A DNA stretch of 30,862 nucleotides. Source: DASYYE01 sp035946955. Its GTDB lineage: Bacteria > Actinomycetota > Actinomycetes > Streptosporangiales > Streptosporangiaceae. Made by a program: the position numbers and the translations under genes. Below are positions 1-7,035 of the stretch, piece by piece; position 1 is the first letter of the stretch; each line of letters starts with the position of its first letter. The stretch spans positions 1 through 30,862 of the forward strand of contig DASYYE010000113.1 in assembly GCA_035946955.1 (NCBI GenBank), given 5' to 3'. Under the pieces are notes generated by a model. That model saw only the letters and a program-made list of their open reading frames with translations. It ran no database searches and had not been told where the DNA came from.

Positions 1-1019
1 AGGTTCCGCAGCCGCACGCTGGAGCGGTCGATGGTCTCCAGCATCTTGGTCTGCTGCGGGGTGATCTCACCCGCCTCCCCGTCGGCGAGCATCTCCACAT
101 ACCCCTCGATCGTGGTCAGCGGCGCCCGCAGCTCATGGGACACGGTCGCGAAGAAGTCCAGCCGCGCCCTGTCGAGGGCCTGCAGGTCCTCCACCAGGCG
201 GTTCTCCGCCTCATACAGCCGCGCATGGTGCAGCCCCCGCCCCAGGTCCGCCGCGATCGACTGCACCGCATCAACCTCAGCCGCCGTCCACGGATGCCCC
301 GCCCGCAACCGCTCCGCCGCAATGAACCCCAGCACCGAATCCACCCCAAACGGCGTATACAAATGCGACACCACCCCCGCCGCACTCAACGCCTCCCGCA
401 CCGCCGGCGCCATAATCCGGTATCCGTCGGGCCCATTCATGTCCTGCACGACCTTGCTGGACTGGGCGCGCAGCATCTCCTCCGCATCGTCGAAGTAGCC
501 GGGCGGCAATAGGTCGTTGAAGTTCGAAGGCAGCATCCAGTCGTGCTCATGGCCGACCGGCAGCCCAATGTTCCCGTCTTTGATCACATGCACGTGGGCG
601 GCGTCGGCGTCGACGTTTTCTTCAATGGCGATGCGGGCCTCGGTGAGCAGGTCCTCCACCCGCAGGTGCTCGCGGATGCGGAACCCGACCTCGCGGGCCA
701 TCGCCCGCAGCCGGCTGCTCTCCGCCTCCTCTGCCCGGAGCCGGCCACTCTCCGCGGCCAGGTCATTGACCTCCCGCGCCACCTCCCGCACCTGCGCCGG
801 GCCCCGCAACGACGCACGCACCCCATAGTCACCCGACGTCAGCGACCGCACCGTCACCGCCAGACCACCCAGCGACCGCCGCACCCGCAGCCACGCCACC
901 ACCAGCACAACCACCACAGCCACCAGCACACCCACCACCGACGCCACGCTCCACACCAGTGCCGGGTCCAGTGGGTGTCCTTCCGCGGCTACTGCCGCGA
1001 TGACGCTGTTCAGATGCAC
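1..1019 (-). CDS. Sensor histidine kinase, partial (C-terminus beyond window)
   Basis: Read on the minus strand, one open frame runs off the left edge. In order it shows a short N-terminal stretch, one hydrophobic membrane segment (about 870-960, rich in V/L/A), a HAMP-like linker beginning LRVRRSLGGL, a coiled stretch with repeated E/R/A, a GAF-like domain (about 240-640) and a HisKA domain with the H-box FFATVSHELRAPLTTI near 100-150. The catalytic ATPase domain lies outside the window. The GTG at 1019 is the first start codon after an in-frame stop near 1048, but no good ribosome site fits it, and only one membrane segment precedes the HAMP. A real N-terminus may have been lost by frameshift. 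It lies directly downstream of a second kinase with a very similar H-box. No response regulator gene is visible. Kinase identity is firm, the start is not, and the ligand is unknown. Confidence 0.88.
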   Translation of the reverse strand, partial: MHLNSVIAAVAAEGHPLDPALVWSVASVVGVLVAVVVVLVVAWLRVRRSLGGLAVTVRSLTSGDYGVRASLRGPAQVREVAREVNDLAAESGRLRAEEAESSRLRAMAREVGFRIREHLRVEDLLTEARIAIEENVDADAAHVHVIKDGNIGLPVGHEHDWMLPSNFNDLLPPGYFDDAEEMLRAQSSKVVQDMNGPDGYRIMAPAVREALSAAGVVSHLYTPFGVDSVLGFIAAERLRAGHPWTAAEVDAVQSIAADLGRGLHHARLYEAENRLVEDLQALDRARLDFFATVSHELRAPLTTIEGYVEMLADGEAGEITPQQTKMLETIDRSSVRLRN

Positions 1020-1145
1020 CTCCGTAGTGGCGTCAGCAGCAACCCGTTAGGCAGCGGGGGTGCCTGCGCCGCAACCTTCACTACCGCAGCGGCGTAGGGA
1101 TCGGTGTCCAGACGAGACGCCGGCTGGTGGCCGGTACCAGGGACG

Positions 1146-1922
1146 TCATGCGACGCATCCCATGGCGTCGTCGTCCGGTTCAGGGTCGGCGGAGTGGGCA
1201 CCGGCCAGCGGGATCCGCACGGTCACCGTGGTCCCTCTCCTCTTCTGCGAGGTCAGGGTCAGCCCACCACCGTGGTTGGCAACGATGGTGCGGCACAGGG
1301 CAAGCCCGAGCCCGGGGCCGGGGTCCGCTTCGTCCCCCGGCGGCGGCGGGGGCAGAGGGCTGGCGGGCTGCTGGACTTCGCCGGATGCCGATGTACTGGT
1401 CACGCTCAGCAGGGCCGCTATCCCGTCGCTGTCGCACCTGGCCAGGACACGACCGGCTGGCGGGGTGAACCCCACCGCATTGAACAGCAGGCTGGTGATG
1501 AGCCGGTCCAGCTGGGTTGGGTCACCCCGGACGGTCACACTGCCCGCGCCGCACTCGGCCGTCACGGTGAGGCCCTTGGCTGCCGCGTGTGACTGCACGG
1601 CCGCCACTGCCTGGGCTGTCAGCGGTGCCAGGTTGACCGGGCACCTGGTTGTCTTGAAAGCATGTGACTCAATCTTGGCCAGCGTCAGGATGTTCTCGAT
1701 GACCTGCCACAACTTGGCGGTGTTGCGGTCCACGGTGGCCAGCATCCGCTGCTGCTCAGGCGTCAGCGGCCCAGCATCCTGGTCGCGCAGTAGCTCGACA
1801 AACCCAGCAATAGTGGTCAACGGAGTGCGCAGCTCATGCGAGATATCCGCGAGGCGGTCCGGCATGGCACGCTCAAGCGCCTCTATCTGCACCGCTAGCT
1901 GGTGCTCGGTATCAAGCGTCAC
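1146..1922 (-). CDS. Sensor-less histidine kinase with degenerate ATP-binding site
   Basis: A 258-residue protein. The GTG at 1922 is preceded by GGAGGAG (1925-1931). An upstream GTG at 1967 is possible but lies about at the transcription start expected from a TACGCT box at 1970-1975. The protein opens with a HisKA domain (H-box ISHELRTPLTTI) and continues to a HATPase_c-like domain. The N-box region keeps an Asn (LLFNAVGFTP) and the G2 box is clear (GPGLGLALCRTIVANHGG). The usual DxGxG G1 box and following F box are replaced by a Ser/Thr/Pro-rich stretch containing PLPPPPPGDE. There is no membrane segment or sensor domain. The HisKA part closely parallels the downstream kinase, which suggests tandem duplication followed by loss of domains. 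It may act as a phosphatase, a dimerisation partner or a decoy rather than an active kinase; this is inferred from the missing motif. Confidence 0.85.
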   Translation of the reverse strand: MTLDTEHQLAVQIEALERAMPDRLADISHELRTPLTTIAGFVELLRDQDAGPLTPEQQRMLATVDRNTAKLWQVIENILTLAKIESHAFKTTRCPVNLAPLTAQAVAAVQSHAAAKGLTVTAECGAGSVTVRGDPTQLDRLITSLLFNAVGFTPPAGRVLARCDSDGIAALLSVTSTSASGEVQQPASPLPPPPPGDEADPGPGLGLALCRTIVANHGGGLTLTSQKRRGTTVTVRIPLAGAHSADPEPDDDAMGCVA

Positions 1923-2161
1923 AGCTCCTCCGAGACACTCCGTAACTATAAGTGAACATCTGCCCACTTAGCGTATGGTAAGGAACTCTAAGCCCGCTAT
2001 AGTGGTTCCCTCTTGGGCGTGCTGTGATTCCTGTGAACCTCGTACCAGCGGTGGACCATCGCACTGTCGTACCCCACTGCGATGCTTGTGTCGTTCATGT
2101 GGTGCCTAGCCCAGCGGTTTGGCCGGCACCGCTATACGACCAGCCGGGAGAGGCCCACACC

Positions 2162-2947
2162 ATGCTGACTACCCACTTTATCCCTGGAACGCCGGTTTGG
2201 ATTGATCTCGCGGTTCCCAATGTCGAAGGGGCCGCAGTTTTCTACGGCACGCTCCTGGGCTGGGACTTCTCGTCCGCTGGCCCAGATGCCGGTGGCTATG
2301 GGATGTTCACGCTGGGTGGCAAGACGGTTGCCGCGGCGGGCCCGCTCACCGAGCCGGGGGCGGCCCCCGGATGGACGCTGTACTTCCACACGGCAGACGC
2401 GGATGCCACTGCGGCGGCCGTGGAGCGGGCGGGCGGGGCCGTGCGTGTCCCACCGATGGACGTGTTCACCGCTGGCCGGATGGCCGCCTTCACCGACCCC
2501 GCCGGTGCCGCCTTCGCGGTCTGGCAACCGGGCGAGACCAAGGGCCTGGACGAGGTCACCGTGGCGGGGACGCTCTGCTGGACCGAACTGCACACCCCCG
2601 ACCCGGCCGCAGCGAGATCCTTCTACGAGGCGGTGTTCGGCTGGGAGGTCGAGGACGTCCCCATGGGGGAGTTCAGCTACGCGCTGATCCGTCCCGCGGG
2701 TGGCGGGGCGGACAGCGGGCAGGGCGGGATCGTGCCGGCCAGTGCCGATGCGGGACAGCCGGTCACTGCCCCTGGCTGGCGGGTGTACTTCGAGGTAGCC
2801 GACTGCGACGCCGTCACGGCCGACGCCGTTGAGCTGGGCGGTACCGTCCATGCGGCCGCCGAGGACGTCCCTGGTGTCGGCCGCGTGGCCTCGCTCGCCG
2901 ACCAGTTCGGCGGCAGGTTCTCGGTCATCACCAGCGTGACCGCTTGA
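2162..2947 (+). CDS. VOC family protein, two glyoxalase-like domains
   Basis: A 261-residue soluble protein made of two tandem vicinal-oxygen-chelate (glyoxalase/bleomycin-resistance/dioxygenase) modules. The first begins PVWIDLAVPNVEGAAVFYG and ends near DPAGAAFAVWQPGE. The second begins GTLCWTELHTPDPAAARSFY and ends near DQFGGRFSVI. Both show the family pattern of W-x-E/D-L, then FY-x2-LFGW, then a closing beta strand with DP/DQ. The ATG at 2162 is chosen because GGGAGAGG (2146-2153) sits 8 nt before it; the frame extends 46 codons upstream without such a site. Proteins of this type bind metals or small molecules, but the substrate cannot be read from sequence. A paralogue of the same length and layout lies at 24663-25442. 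It stands alone, divergent from the kinases. Confidence 0.88.
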   Translation: MLTTHFIPGTPVWIDLAVPNVEGAAVFYGTLLGWDFSSAGPDAGGYGMFTLGGKTVAAAGPLTEPGAAPGWTLYFHTADADATAAAVERAGGAVRVPPMDVFTAGRMAAFTDPAGAAFAVWQPGETKGLDEVTVAGTLCWTELHTPDPAAARSFYEAVFGWEVEDVPMGEFSYALIRPAGGGADSGQGGIVPASADAGQPVTAPGWRVYFEVADCDAVTADAVELGGTVHAAAEDVPGVGRVASLADQFGGRFSVITSVTA

Positions 2948-3000
2948 CGCGGGAGCGGAGCGCGAGGCACGCCCTCGTCCAGCCAACGGCCAGCATGCGG

Positions 3001-3006
3001 CAGGAT
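3001..3006 (+). promoter_or_regulatory. Leaderless -10 candidate (CAGGAT)
   Basis: CAGGAT lies 6 nt before the ATG at 3013, so transcription would begin at or very near the start codon of the thioredoxin-TPR gene. There is no Shine-Dalgarno site in the gap. The same layout recurs upstream of nine other genes in the window. I see no convincing -35 box. Confidence 0.5.
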
Positions 3007-3012
3007 AGACCC

Positions 3013-4008
3013 ATGCAGCAGCCGCAGAACTTCTCGCTCTACGGTGCCGTCGACCTCGGCGCGCGCCAGGCGGCGGCACAACGGCAGCAGGCCGCACAGC
3101 GCCGGAAGGCCCCGCAGGCAGGTGAGGCAGGCGTACCGGCCAACGGCCACGTGTTCGAGGTGACGGACGCCACCTTCGAAGCCGACGTCCTGGACCGGTC
3201 CCGTACGGTGCCCGTGGTCATGGACCTATGGGCTGAGTGGTGCGGGCCCTGCAAGCAGCTCGGCCCCGTGCTGGAGAAGCTCGCGGCCGAGGCCGCCGGT
3301 GACTGGCTGCTGGCCAAAGTGGACGTGGACGCCAACCCACAGCTGAGCGCCGCCCTGCAGGTCCAGAGCATTCCCATGGTCCTGGGGGTCATCGGTGGCC
3401 AGCTCTTCCCCGGCTTCCTGGGCGCCCTCCCGGAGGCGCAGGTACGGCAGTGGCTCGGCCAGCTCATGCAGGTGGCCCAGCAACTCGGCCTGCCAGGTGC
3501 CGCTGGTGCCGCTGGTGCTGCCGGTACAGCCGACGACGTCGATGGTCAGGGCACCCGGGAGGCCCCAGGTGCGGAGCCCGGCGGGCTCATGGGCGCCGAC
3601 CCGGACCTGGCCGAGGCCCAGCAGGCCATGGAACGTGGTGACCTCGACGGCGCAGCGGCGGCCTTCGAGCGCATGCTCGCGAGCGCACCAGGGCACCCAG
3701 TGGCCACGCTGGGCCTGGCCCAGGTCAACCTGTTCCGGCGGGTGAACTCCTACCGGCCGGAACAACTCCGCCGTGAGGCGGCCGCCCACCCCGACGACGT
3801 GGAGGTGCAGTGCAAGGTCGCTGACATCGACCTGTCACTGGGCAAGGCAGACGAGGCGTTCGACCGGCTCCTCGGCCTCATCCGGCGGTCCTCCGGGGAA
3901 GAACGCGACAAGGCCAGGCGTCACCTCGTCGGGCTGTTCGAGATCTTCCCGCCGCGTGACCCGCGCGTGACCAGGGCCCGCGCCACACTCTCCAGCTTGC
4001 TGTTCTGA
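3013..4008 (+). CDS. Thioredoxin-TPR protein (YbbN/CnoX-type co-chaperone)
   Basis: A 331-residue protein. Residues 1-45 are polar and Gln/Ala-rich. Residues about 46-155 form a thioredoxin fold with the active site WCGPC at 76-80 (DLWAEWCGPCKQL). A Gly/Ala linker follows, and then a C-terminal helical region of TPR type (DPDLAEAQQAMERGDLDGAAAAF onward), matching the TPR domain of YbbN. The YbbN/CnoX family protects proteins during oxidative or hypochlorite stress and hands them to chaperones. Unlike E. coli CnoX, which lacks the redox motif, this one keeps both cysteines, so it may also act as an oxidoreductase. The ATG at 3013 is favoured by the -10 box 6 nt upstream; the frame extends upstream into the VOC stop. 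Three small helical ORFs follow closely on the same strand. Confidence 0.9.
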   Translation: MQQPQNFSLYGAVDLGARQAAAQRQQAAQRRKAPQAGEAGVPANGHVFEVTDATFEADVLDRSRTVPVVMDLWAEWCGPCKQLGPVLEKLAAEAAGDWLLAKVDVDANPQLSAALQVQSIPMVLGVIGGQLFPGFLGALPEAQVRQWLGQLMQVAQQLGLPGAAGAAGAAGTADDVDGQGTREAPGAEPGGLMGADPDLAEAQQAMERGDLDGAAAAFERMLASAPGHPVATLGLAQVNLFRRVNSYRPEQLRREAAAHPDDVEVQCKVADIDLSLGKADEAFDRLLGLIRRSSGEERDKARRHLVGLFEIFPPRDPRVTRARATLSSLLF

Positions 4009-4097
4009 GCTCAGCCCCAGACGCGCACCGCCGCCACGCCACCGCCACCGAGACCCTCCGTCAGGCTGAGGGGCGGGTTGCCGCCGCCGAACGCGAG

Positions 4098-4493
4098 ATG
4101 CATGAGGCGGGCCAGGTGGCGCAGGACCGTGCCCGCCGCGAACTCCAGGCACGCCAGGCCGCAGAGGCGGCAGCGGAAGCGGTTGAGCAGGCGCAGGCAA
4201 CCGGCGCCGAGCCAGACGAACTGGTTGAGCTTGGCATCCGCCTGGAGCAGTCCAGCATCGTCCACGCGCACGAGGCTGAGGCGCTGGCCGCCACGACAGC
4301 AGCCCACAGCAAGGCGAAGGGCGCGCTCAGCACCGCCCGCGCACTCGCGCACAAGGCACGCCAGGCGCTGGCCGGTGCTGAGCGTGCGGTGGCCAGCCCG
4401 CCCACGGTACGGCTGCCTGAAGACGCATGGGCGGACACCATGTCCCAACTCGCCGACGACTTCCGGCGCGCTGGCCTGGGCCTGGGCGGGTGA
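4098..4493 (+). CDS. Small Ala/Glu-rich helical protein, start uncertain
   Basis: 131 residues from the ATG at 4098, but the frame stays open upstream and still looks coding and helical back to about 4008 (HRRHATATETLRQAEGRV). Translation may therefore begin nearer the thioredoxin stop on an unusual codon. The protein is almost wholly amphipathic helix with Ala, Glu, Gln and Arg heptads and no cysteine, and would form a coiled coil. I recognise no family. It follows the thioredoxin-TPR gene and ends 4 nt before the next candidate start, consistent with a shared transcript. The function is unknown; a structural partner of the upstream co-chaperone is only a guess. Confidence 0.5.
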   Translation: MHEAGQVAQDRARRELQARQAAEAAAEAVEQAQATGAEPDELVELGIRLEQSSIVHAHEAEALAATTAAHSKAKGALSTARALAHKARQALAGAERAVASPPTVRLPEDAWADTMSQLADDFRRAGLGLGG

Positions 4494-4497
4494 CCCA

Positions 4498-4998
4498 GTG
4501 GGGTCTGAGCGCGTGGTGATGGCAGCGGTGGAGGTGGAGATCGCCGGCCTCCTCGGCCAGCCCGTCGTGCCAGACCCGGACTGGCTCACCGCCTACGCCG
4601 AGGCACTCAACAACGAGGCCACCCGCGCCCAGTACCGCGCCGATCTGGCGCACGAATACAAGGCTGCACTCGAAGGAGTCGACCTCACGACCCGGGCCGT
4701 GAGCCAGGCCAGGCAGCAACTGGATCCCTCTCTTGCTGCCGAAGCCAGCACCGCCCGGTACGCAAGCCGGGCCCGGCGGCTCCTGCAGCCGTCACTGCTG
4801 GGCCCGGCTTGCGTCACCCGGGCACAGATCCTCGCCGCACGCTGGCAGGACCGCCTCACTGCGGCCTGCGCTACGGCCCTGGCCGCCCAGCAGTACGCCG
4901 ACCATGCGGAGGAGTTGCTGGCGCAGGCCCAGCGGCGTGTCGCTGACGCTGTGGAGGCCGTGGACGCTGAGGACTGGCAGGAGGTGTGCCCTGACTGA
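4498..4998 (+). CDS. Helical hypothetical protein
   Basis: 166 residues from the GTG at 4498; GTG 4513, GTG 4516 and ATG 4519 are alternative starts, none with a strong ribosome site. The content is Ala/Arg/Gln/Glu-rich and helical throughout (for example DWLTAYAEALNNEATRAQY and LAAQQYADHAEELLAQAQRR). It resembles the preceding ORF in composition and predicted coiled-coil character. No membrane segment, signal or known domain is seen. It begins just after the stop of the previous ORF and its own stop (4996-4998) lies inside the start region of the next, so the three ORFs look translationally linked. Coding status is supported by position and composition, not by any family match. Confidence 0.5.
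   Translation: MGSERVVMAAVEVEIAGLLGQPVVPDPDWLTAYAEALNNEATRAQYRADLAHEYKAALEGVDLTTRAVSQARQQLDPSLAAEASTARYASRARRLLQPSLLGPACVTRAQILAARWQDRLTAACATALAAQQYADHAEELLAQAQRRVADAVEAVDAEDWQEVCPD
4979..4984 (+). promoter_or_regulatory. Perfect Shine-Dalgarno AGGAGG
   Basis: AGGAGG sits inside the end of the upstream ORF, exactly 6 nt before CTG at 4991. No ATG, GTG or TTG start is available at that spacing. It is the strongest ribosome site in the window and decides the unusual start of the next ORF. Confidence 0.6.
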
Positions 4999-5167
4999 CT
5001 GGCGCACCCTCGCCGACGCCGCCGAGGCCCTCGCGGAGCACGAGCTGGCGGCCATCGCGGCCGACCCCGGCCCGGCGGTCGCTGGCGGCCGGGTGCTGCG
5101 TGACCCCACCGGGCAGCCGTTGCCTGACGAGGAGGTGCGTGCCCCGCGCACAGGGACTCCTCGCTGA
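4991..5167 (+). CDS. 58-residue protein, probable CTG start
   Basis: The frame begins CTG ACT GAC TGG and reads TDWRTLADAAEALAEHEL, then AAIAADPGPAVAGG, ending in PRTGTPR. The only start codon at correct distance from AGGAGG (4979-4984) is CTG at 4991. It overlaps the upstream gene's TGA by eight bases (4991-4998), a layout typical of translational coupling. The N-terminal half is an amphipathic helix and the C-terminal half is Pro/Gly/Arg-rich and probably disordered. No family is recognised. It may be a small partner of the preceding helical proteins. The start codon is an inference from the ribosome site. Confidence 0.45.
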   Translation: MTDWRTLADAAEALAEHELAAIAADPGPAVAGGRVLRDPTGQPLPDEEVRAPRTGTPR

Positions 5168-5628
5168 GGTGCGGCAGCGGAGGGCACCGTCGCCGCGCCG
5201 TAGCCCGTGAGTGCTTAGCCTGCAGGCAGAGGGCCTGGCCCCGGCTGTAGCCACCCCGCAGCCGGGCCAGGGCCTGCTGTGTGGTCCTGTCGTCAGCGCA
5301 GGTCATCTGGGGGCCTCGGCCGGGATGGCGTGGCAGGCCCAGGGCATTCATGAGCGCGTCGCTGACACCGTCGGCGCACCAGCCGATGCGGACGCCACCC
5401 GGCATAAACCCCAGGTACGGGAGGCATGCCTCCACCGCATCCGAGGCCGTGACAGAACTGGCGGCCTGTGCCGCTGGCAACTACCCACGTCGTCCCGGTC
5501 GTCTGGACTGAGGCGACGCGCTGGCAGGCCGGGACACCCAGACGCCTGCATGTCCTCAGCGAAACCACCGTGCTCGTCCACAACCACCCCCTCACAAGGC
5601 CATCACTGACCGGCCCATACCTCGCAGC
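5168..5628. other. Intergenic stretch without a convincing gene
   Basis: About 460 bases between convergent genes. A minus-strand frame opening with TTG at 5480 looks protein-like for about 85 residues (for example GVRIGWCADGVSDALMNALG) and then turns into Arg/Pro-rich shadow near 5230. A plus-strand frame ends with HVLSETTVLVHN (about 5546-5584), which resembles the closing motif of Hint/intein modules in polymorphic toxins. Neither forms a complete gene. The stretch may hold decayed coding DNA. Confidence 0.35.
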
Positions 5629-5666
5629 AAAGCGCCCGCCACCTATCAATAGGTGGCGGGCGCTTT
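5629..5666. terminator. Long perfect stem-loop between convergent genes
   Basis: An 18-bp perfect inverted repeat (AAAGCGCCCGCCACCTAT at 5629-5646 and its complement at 5649-5666) with only two bases between, so the top pairs open into a small loop. The arms end in TTT on each strand. It lies between the plus-strand thioredoxin cluster and the minus-strand lipoprotein gene, as expected for a two-way intrinsic terminator. Confidence 0.8.
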
Positions 5667-5689
5667 CACCTGGCGCTCAGCGGAGTGCG

Positions 5690-6280
5690 TCACCCGGTAC
5701 CAGGCTGCCCGGTCATGCTCCTGGCGATGGCAAGCAGGGCCGCGGTGCCGTAAGTCTGGCTGACGACGTTGGTATCGACCCCGCCCAGGTCGAACTCCAC
5801 CCAGGCTGGGTTCGGTCTGCCGGGGTCGGTGTGGGGGAAGATCACCAGCATGGGCTGCCCGTTGACCTGGGTGATCTCTGACTTCCCGTTCAGTCCCACC
5901 TGCAACTTCTTGAAGAAGGCCGCAGCGTCGTGGTAGATCGCGGGTGACATCATGACCGTGATCTTGCCGTGGTCGAAGACCAAGGCCACCTGGTGTGCTG
6001 GGCTGACCCAGACTTTGGCTAGGTTCTTGGTGCTGGCAAGAGCACTGTTGGGCACCACCACCGGGAACCCGGCTGATGCGGCGGCCTGCGCCACGGTGAC
6101 TTGTTTCTCGTGTGGCCCGAAGGGGTGACTGTAGTCCACAGGCAGGCCGCTCCCTGATACTGAGTCAGCCCCGGGCCCGGAGCAGGCTGCGACAGCAGTC
6201 ACCAGCCCTGCGGCTGTCGCTATCGCCACCAGGAGGACCACGGCATGTCCCGGCAGTCTTGCTATTGACATTGCCCTCAC
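5690..6280 (-). CDS. Putative lipoprotein
   Basis: A 196-residue exported protein. The N-terminus has a long hydrophobic core (HAVVLLVAIATAAGLV) followed by the lipobox VAAC with Cys at residue 33, so it should be lipid-anchored outside the membrane. The mature part reads like a compact folded domain (FPVVVPNSALASTKNL, VALVFDHGKITVMMSP, PMLVIFPHTDPGRPNP, AWVEFDLGGVDTNVVSQTYG). I recognise no named family. The GTG at 6280 is preceded by AGAGGAAG at proper distance; an ATG at 6271 is the alternative. It starts 14 bases after the secreted-protein gene, so it is last in a minus-strand operon with the GHKL ATPase. The ATPase itself is cytoplasmic, so a link between the products would need a partner or shared regulation. 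Confidence 0.8.
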   Translation of the reverse strand: MRAMSIARLPGHAVVLLVAIATAAGLVTAVAACSGPGADSVSGSGLPVDYSHPFGPHEKQVTVAQAAASAGFPVVVPNSALASTKNLAKVWVSPAHQVALVFDHGKITVMMSPAIYHDAAAFFKKLQVGLNGKSEITQVNGQPMLVIFPHTDPGRPNPAWVEFDLGGVDTNVVSQTYGTAALLAIARSMTGQPGTG

Positions 6281-6294
6281 TGCTCTTCCTCTCG

Positions 6295-7035
6295 TTAACA
6301 GACGTTGCCGCTGGTCTGGGTATACAGCTCGCTGTTGCTGACTTTTTGGACATTCCAGCCTGGGGCATCGTCTGCCCAGCACTGGAGCGATGTCCACGGC
6401 CGGTAGTGGCCCAGCGAGGGTGCATCCTGAAGGCTGTAGAAATGGGTCCACAGTGTGTCGCACGTGTTGTAGCGCTCGGAGTTGGCCACGGGCCAGCCAG
6501 AGTTAAAGGGCATCGTCGGGCTGTAGTTGAACGGCCTGGTCTCACCGCTAAAGTAGAACCGCCAGATCCCGATCCCGTGGGCATTGTCCACCTCGAAGTG
6601 CCAGTTCGCTCCGGCGCCGATGGTGCCTGCCCATTGGGGCAGGCTGTCCACACCGTCTTTGACCCACTCGGCGTACAGAGTTGGCTCGTTCATCGGTGAT
6701 CCGCCAGTCCCCCAGCCGACTTCTACGTCATTGCCGGGGGAAGCCCAGATGAACAGACTGCGGAACACCTGAGCATGCGTGCCGTTGAGGGTGCCCTGGT
6801 TGTTGGTGGCGATCATGCCCTGGTTGCCGTACGCGGGCCACGTGCCGTCGTTCGCTTCAACATTCTGGTGGGCAGAGGAACAGGAAGCTCCTGCGTGGCC
6901 ACCGGATACCACCGCCCCAGAAGCAGGAACGGTGGAGTACCACACCATCCCGCCTGCGGTGAGTACCGACAGGGCACTGCCCACTGCCAGGCCGAACACC
7001 CCATGCCGAATACCACTCCGATAACGCCACTTCAC
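6295..7035 (-). CDS. Secreted or membrane-anchored protein, four cysteines
   Basis: A 246-residue protein with a basic N-terminus (MKWRYRSGIRHG) and one hydrophobic segment (about 13-33), serving as signal peptide or anchor. The exported part is rich in Trp, Tyr, Gly and Asn (for example FRSLFIWASPGNDVEVGW and GIGIWRFYFSGE), with cysteines in ASCSSAH, YNTCDTLW, LQCWAD and at the very C-terminus, enough for two disulfides. A beta-sandwich is likely; no family is named. The start is set by a 4-bp GTGA overlap: GTG at 7035-7033 shares bases with the upstream ATPase stop, and AGGAG lies 9 nt before. An earlier GTG at 7041 would be only 3 nt from that site. Confidence 0.82.
   Translation of the reverse strand: MKWRYRSGIRHGVFGLAVGSALSVLTAGGMVWYSTVPASGAVVSGGHAGASCSSAHQNVEANDGTWPAYGNQGMIATNNQGTLNGTHAQVFRSLFIWASPGNDVEVGWGTGGSPMNEPTLYAEWVKDGVDSLPQWAGTIGAGANWHFEVDNAHGIGIWRFYFSGETRPFNYSPTMPFNSGWPVANSERYNTCDTLWTHFYSLQDAPSLGHYRPWTSLQCWADDAPGWNVQKVSNSELYTQTSGNVC

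Noticed and set aside
1060..1971. 303-codon plus-strand frame
   Set aside because: Antisense to the sensor-less histidine kinase, which carries recognisable H-box and G2 motifs.
5196..5480. Minus-strand frame with protein-like start (SDAVEACLPYLGF near its N-terminus)
   Set aside because: Protein-like for only about 85 codons, TTG start without ribosome site, then merges into Arg/Pro shadow; not enough for a gene call, so only described as intergenic content.
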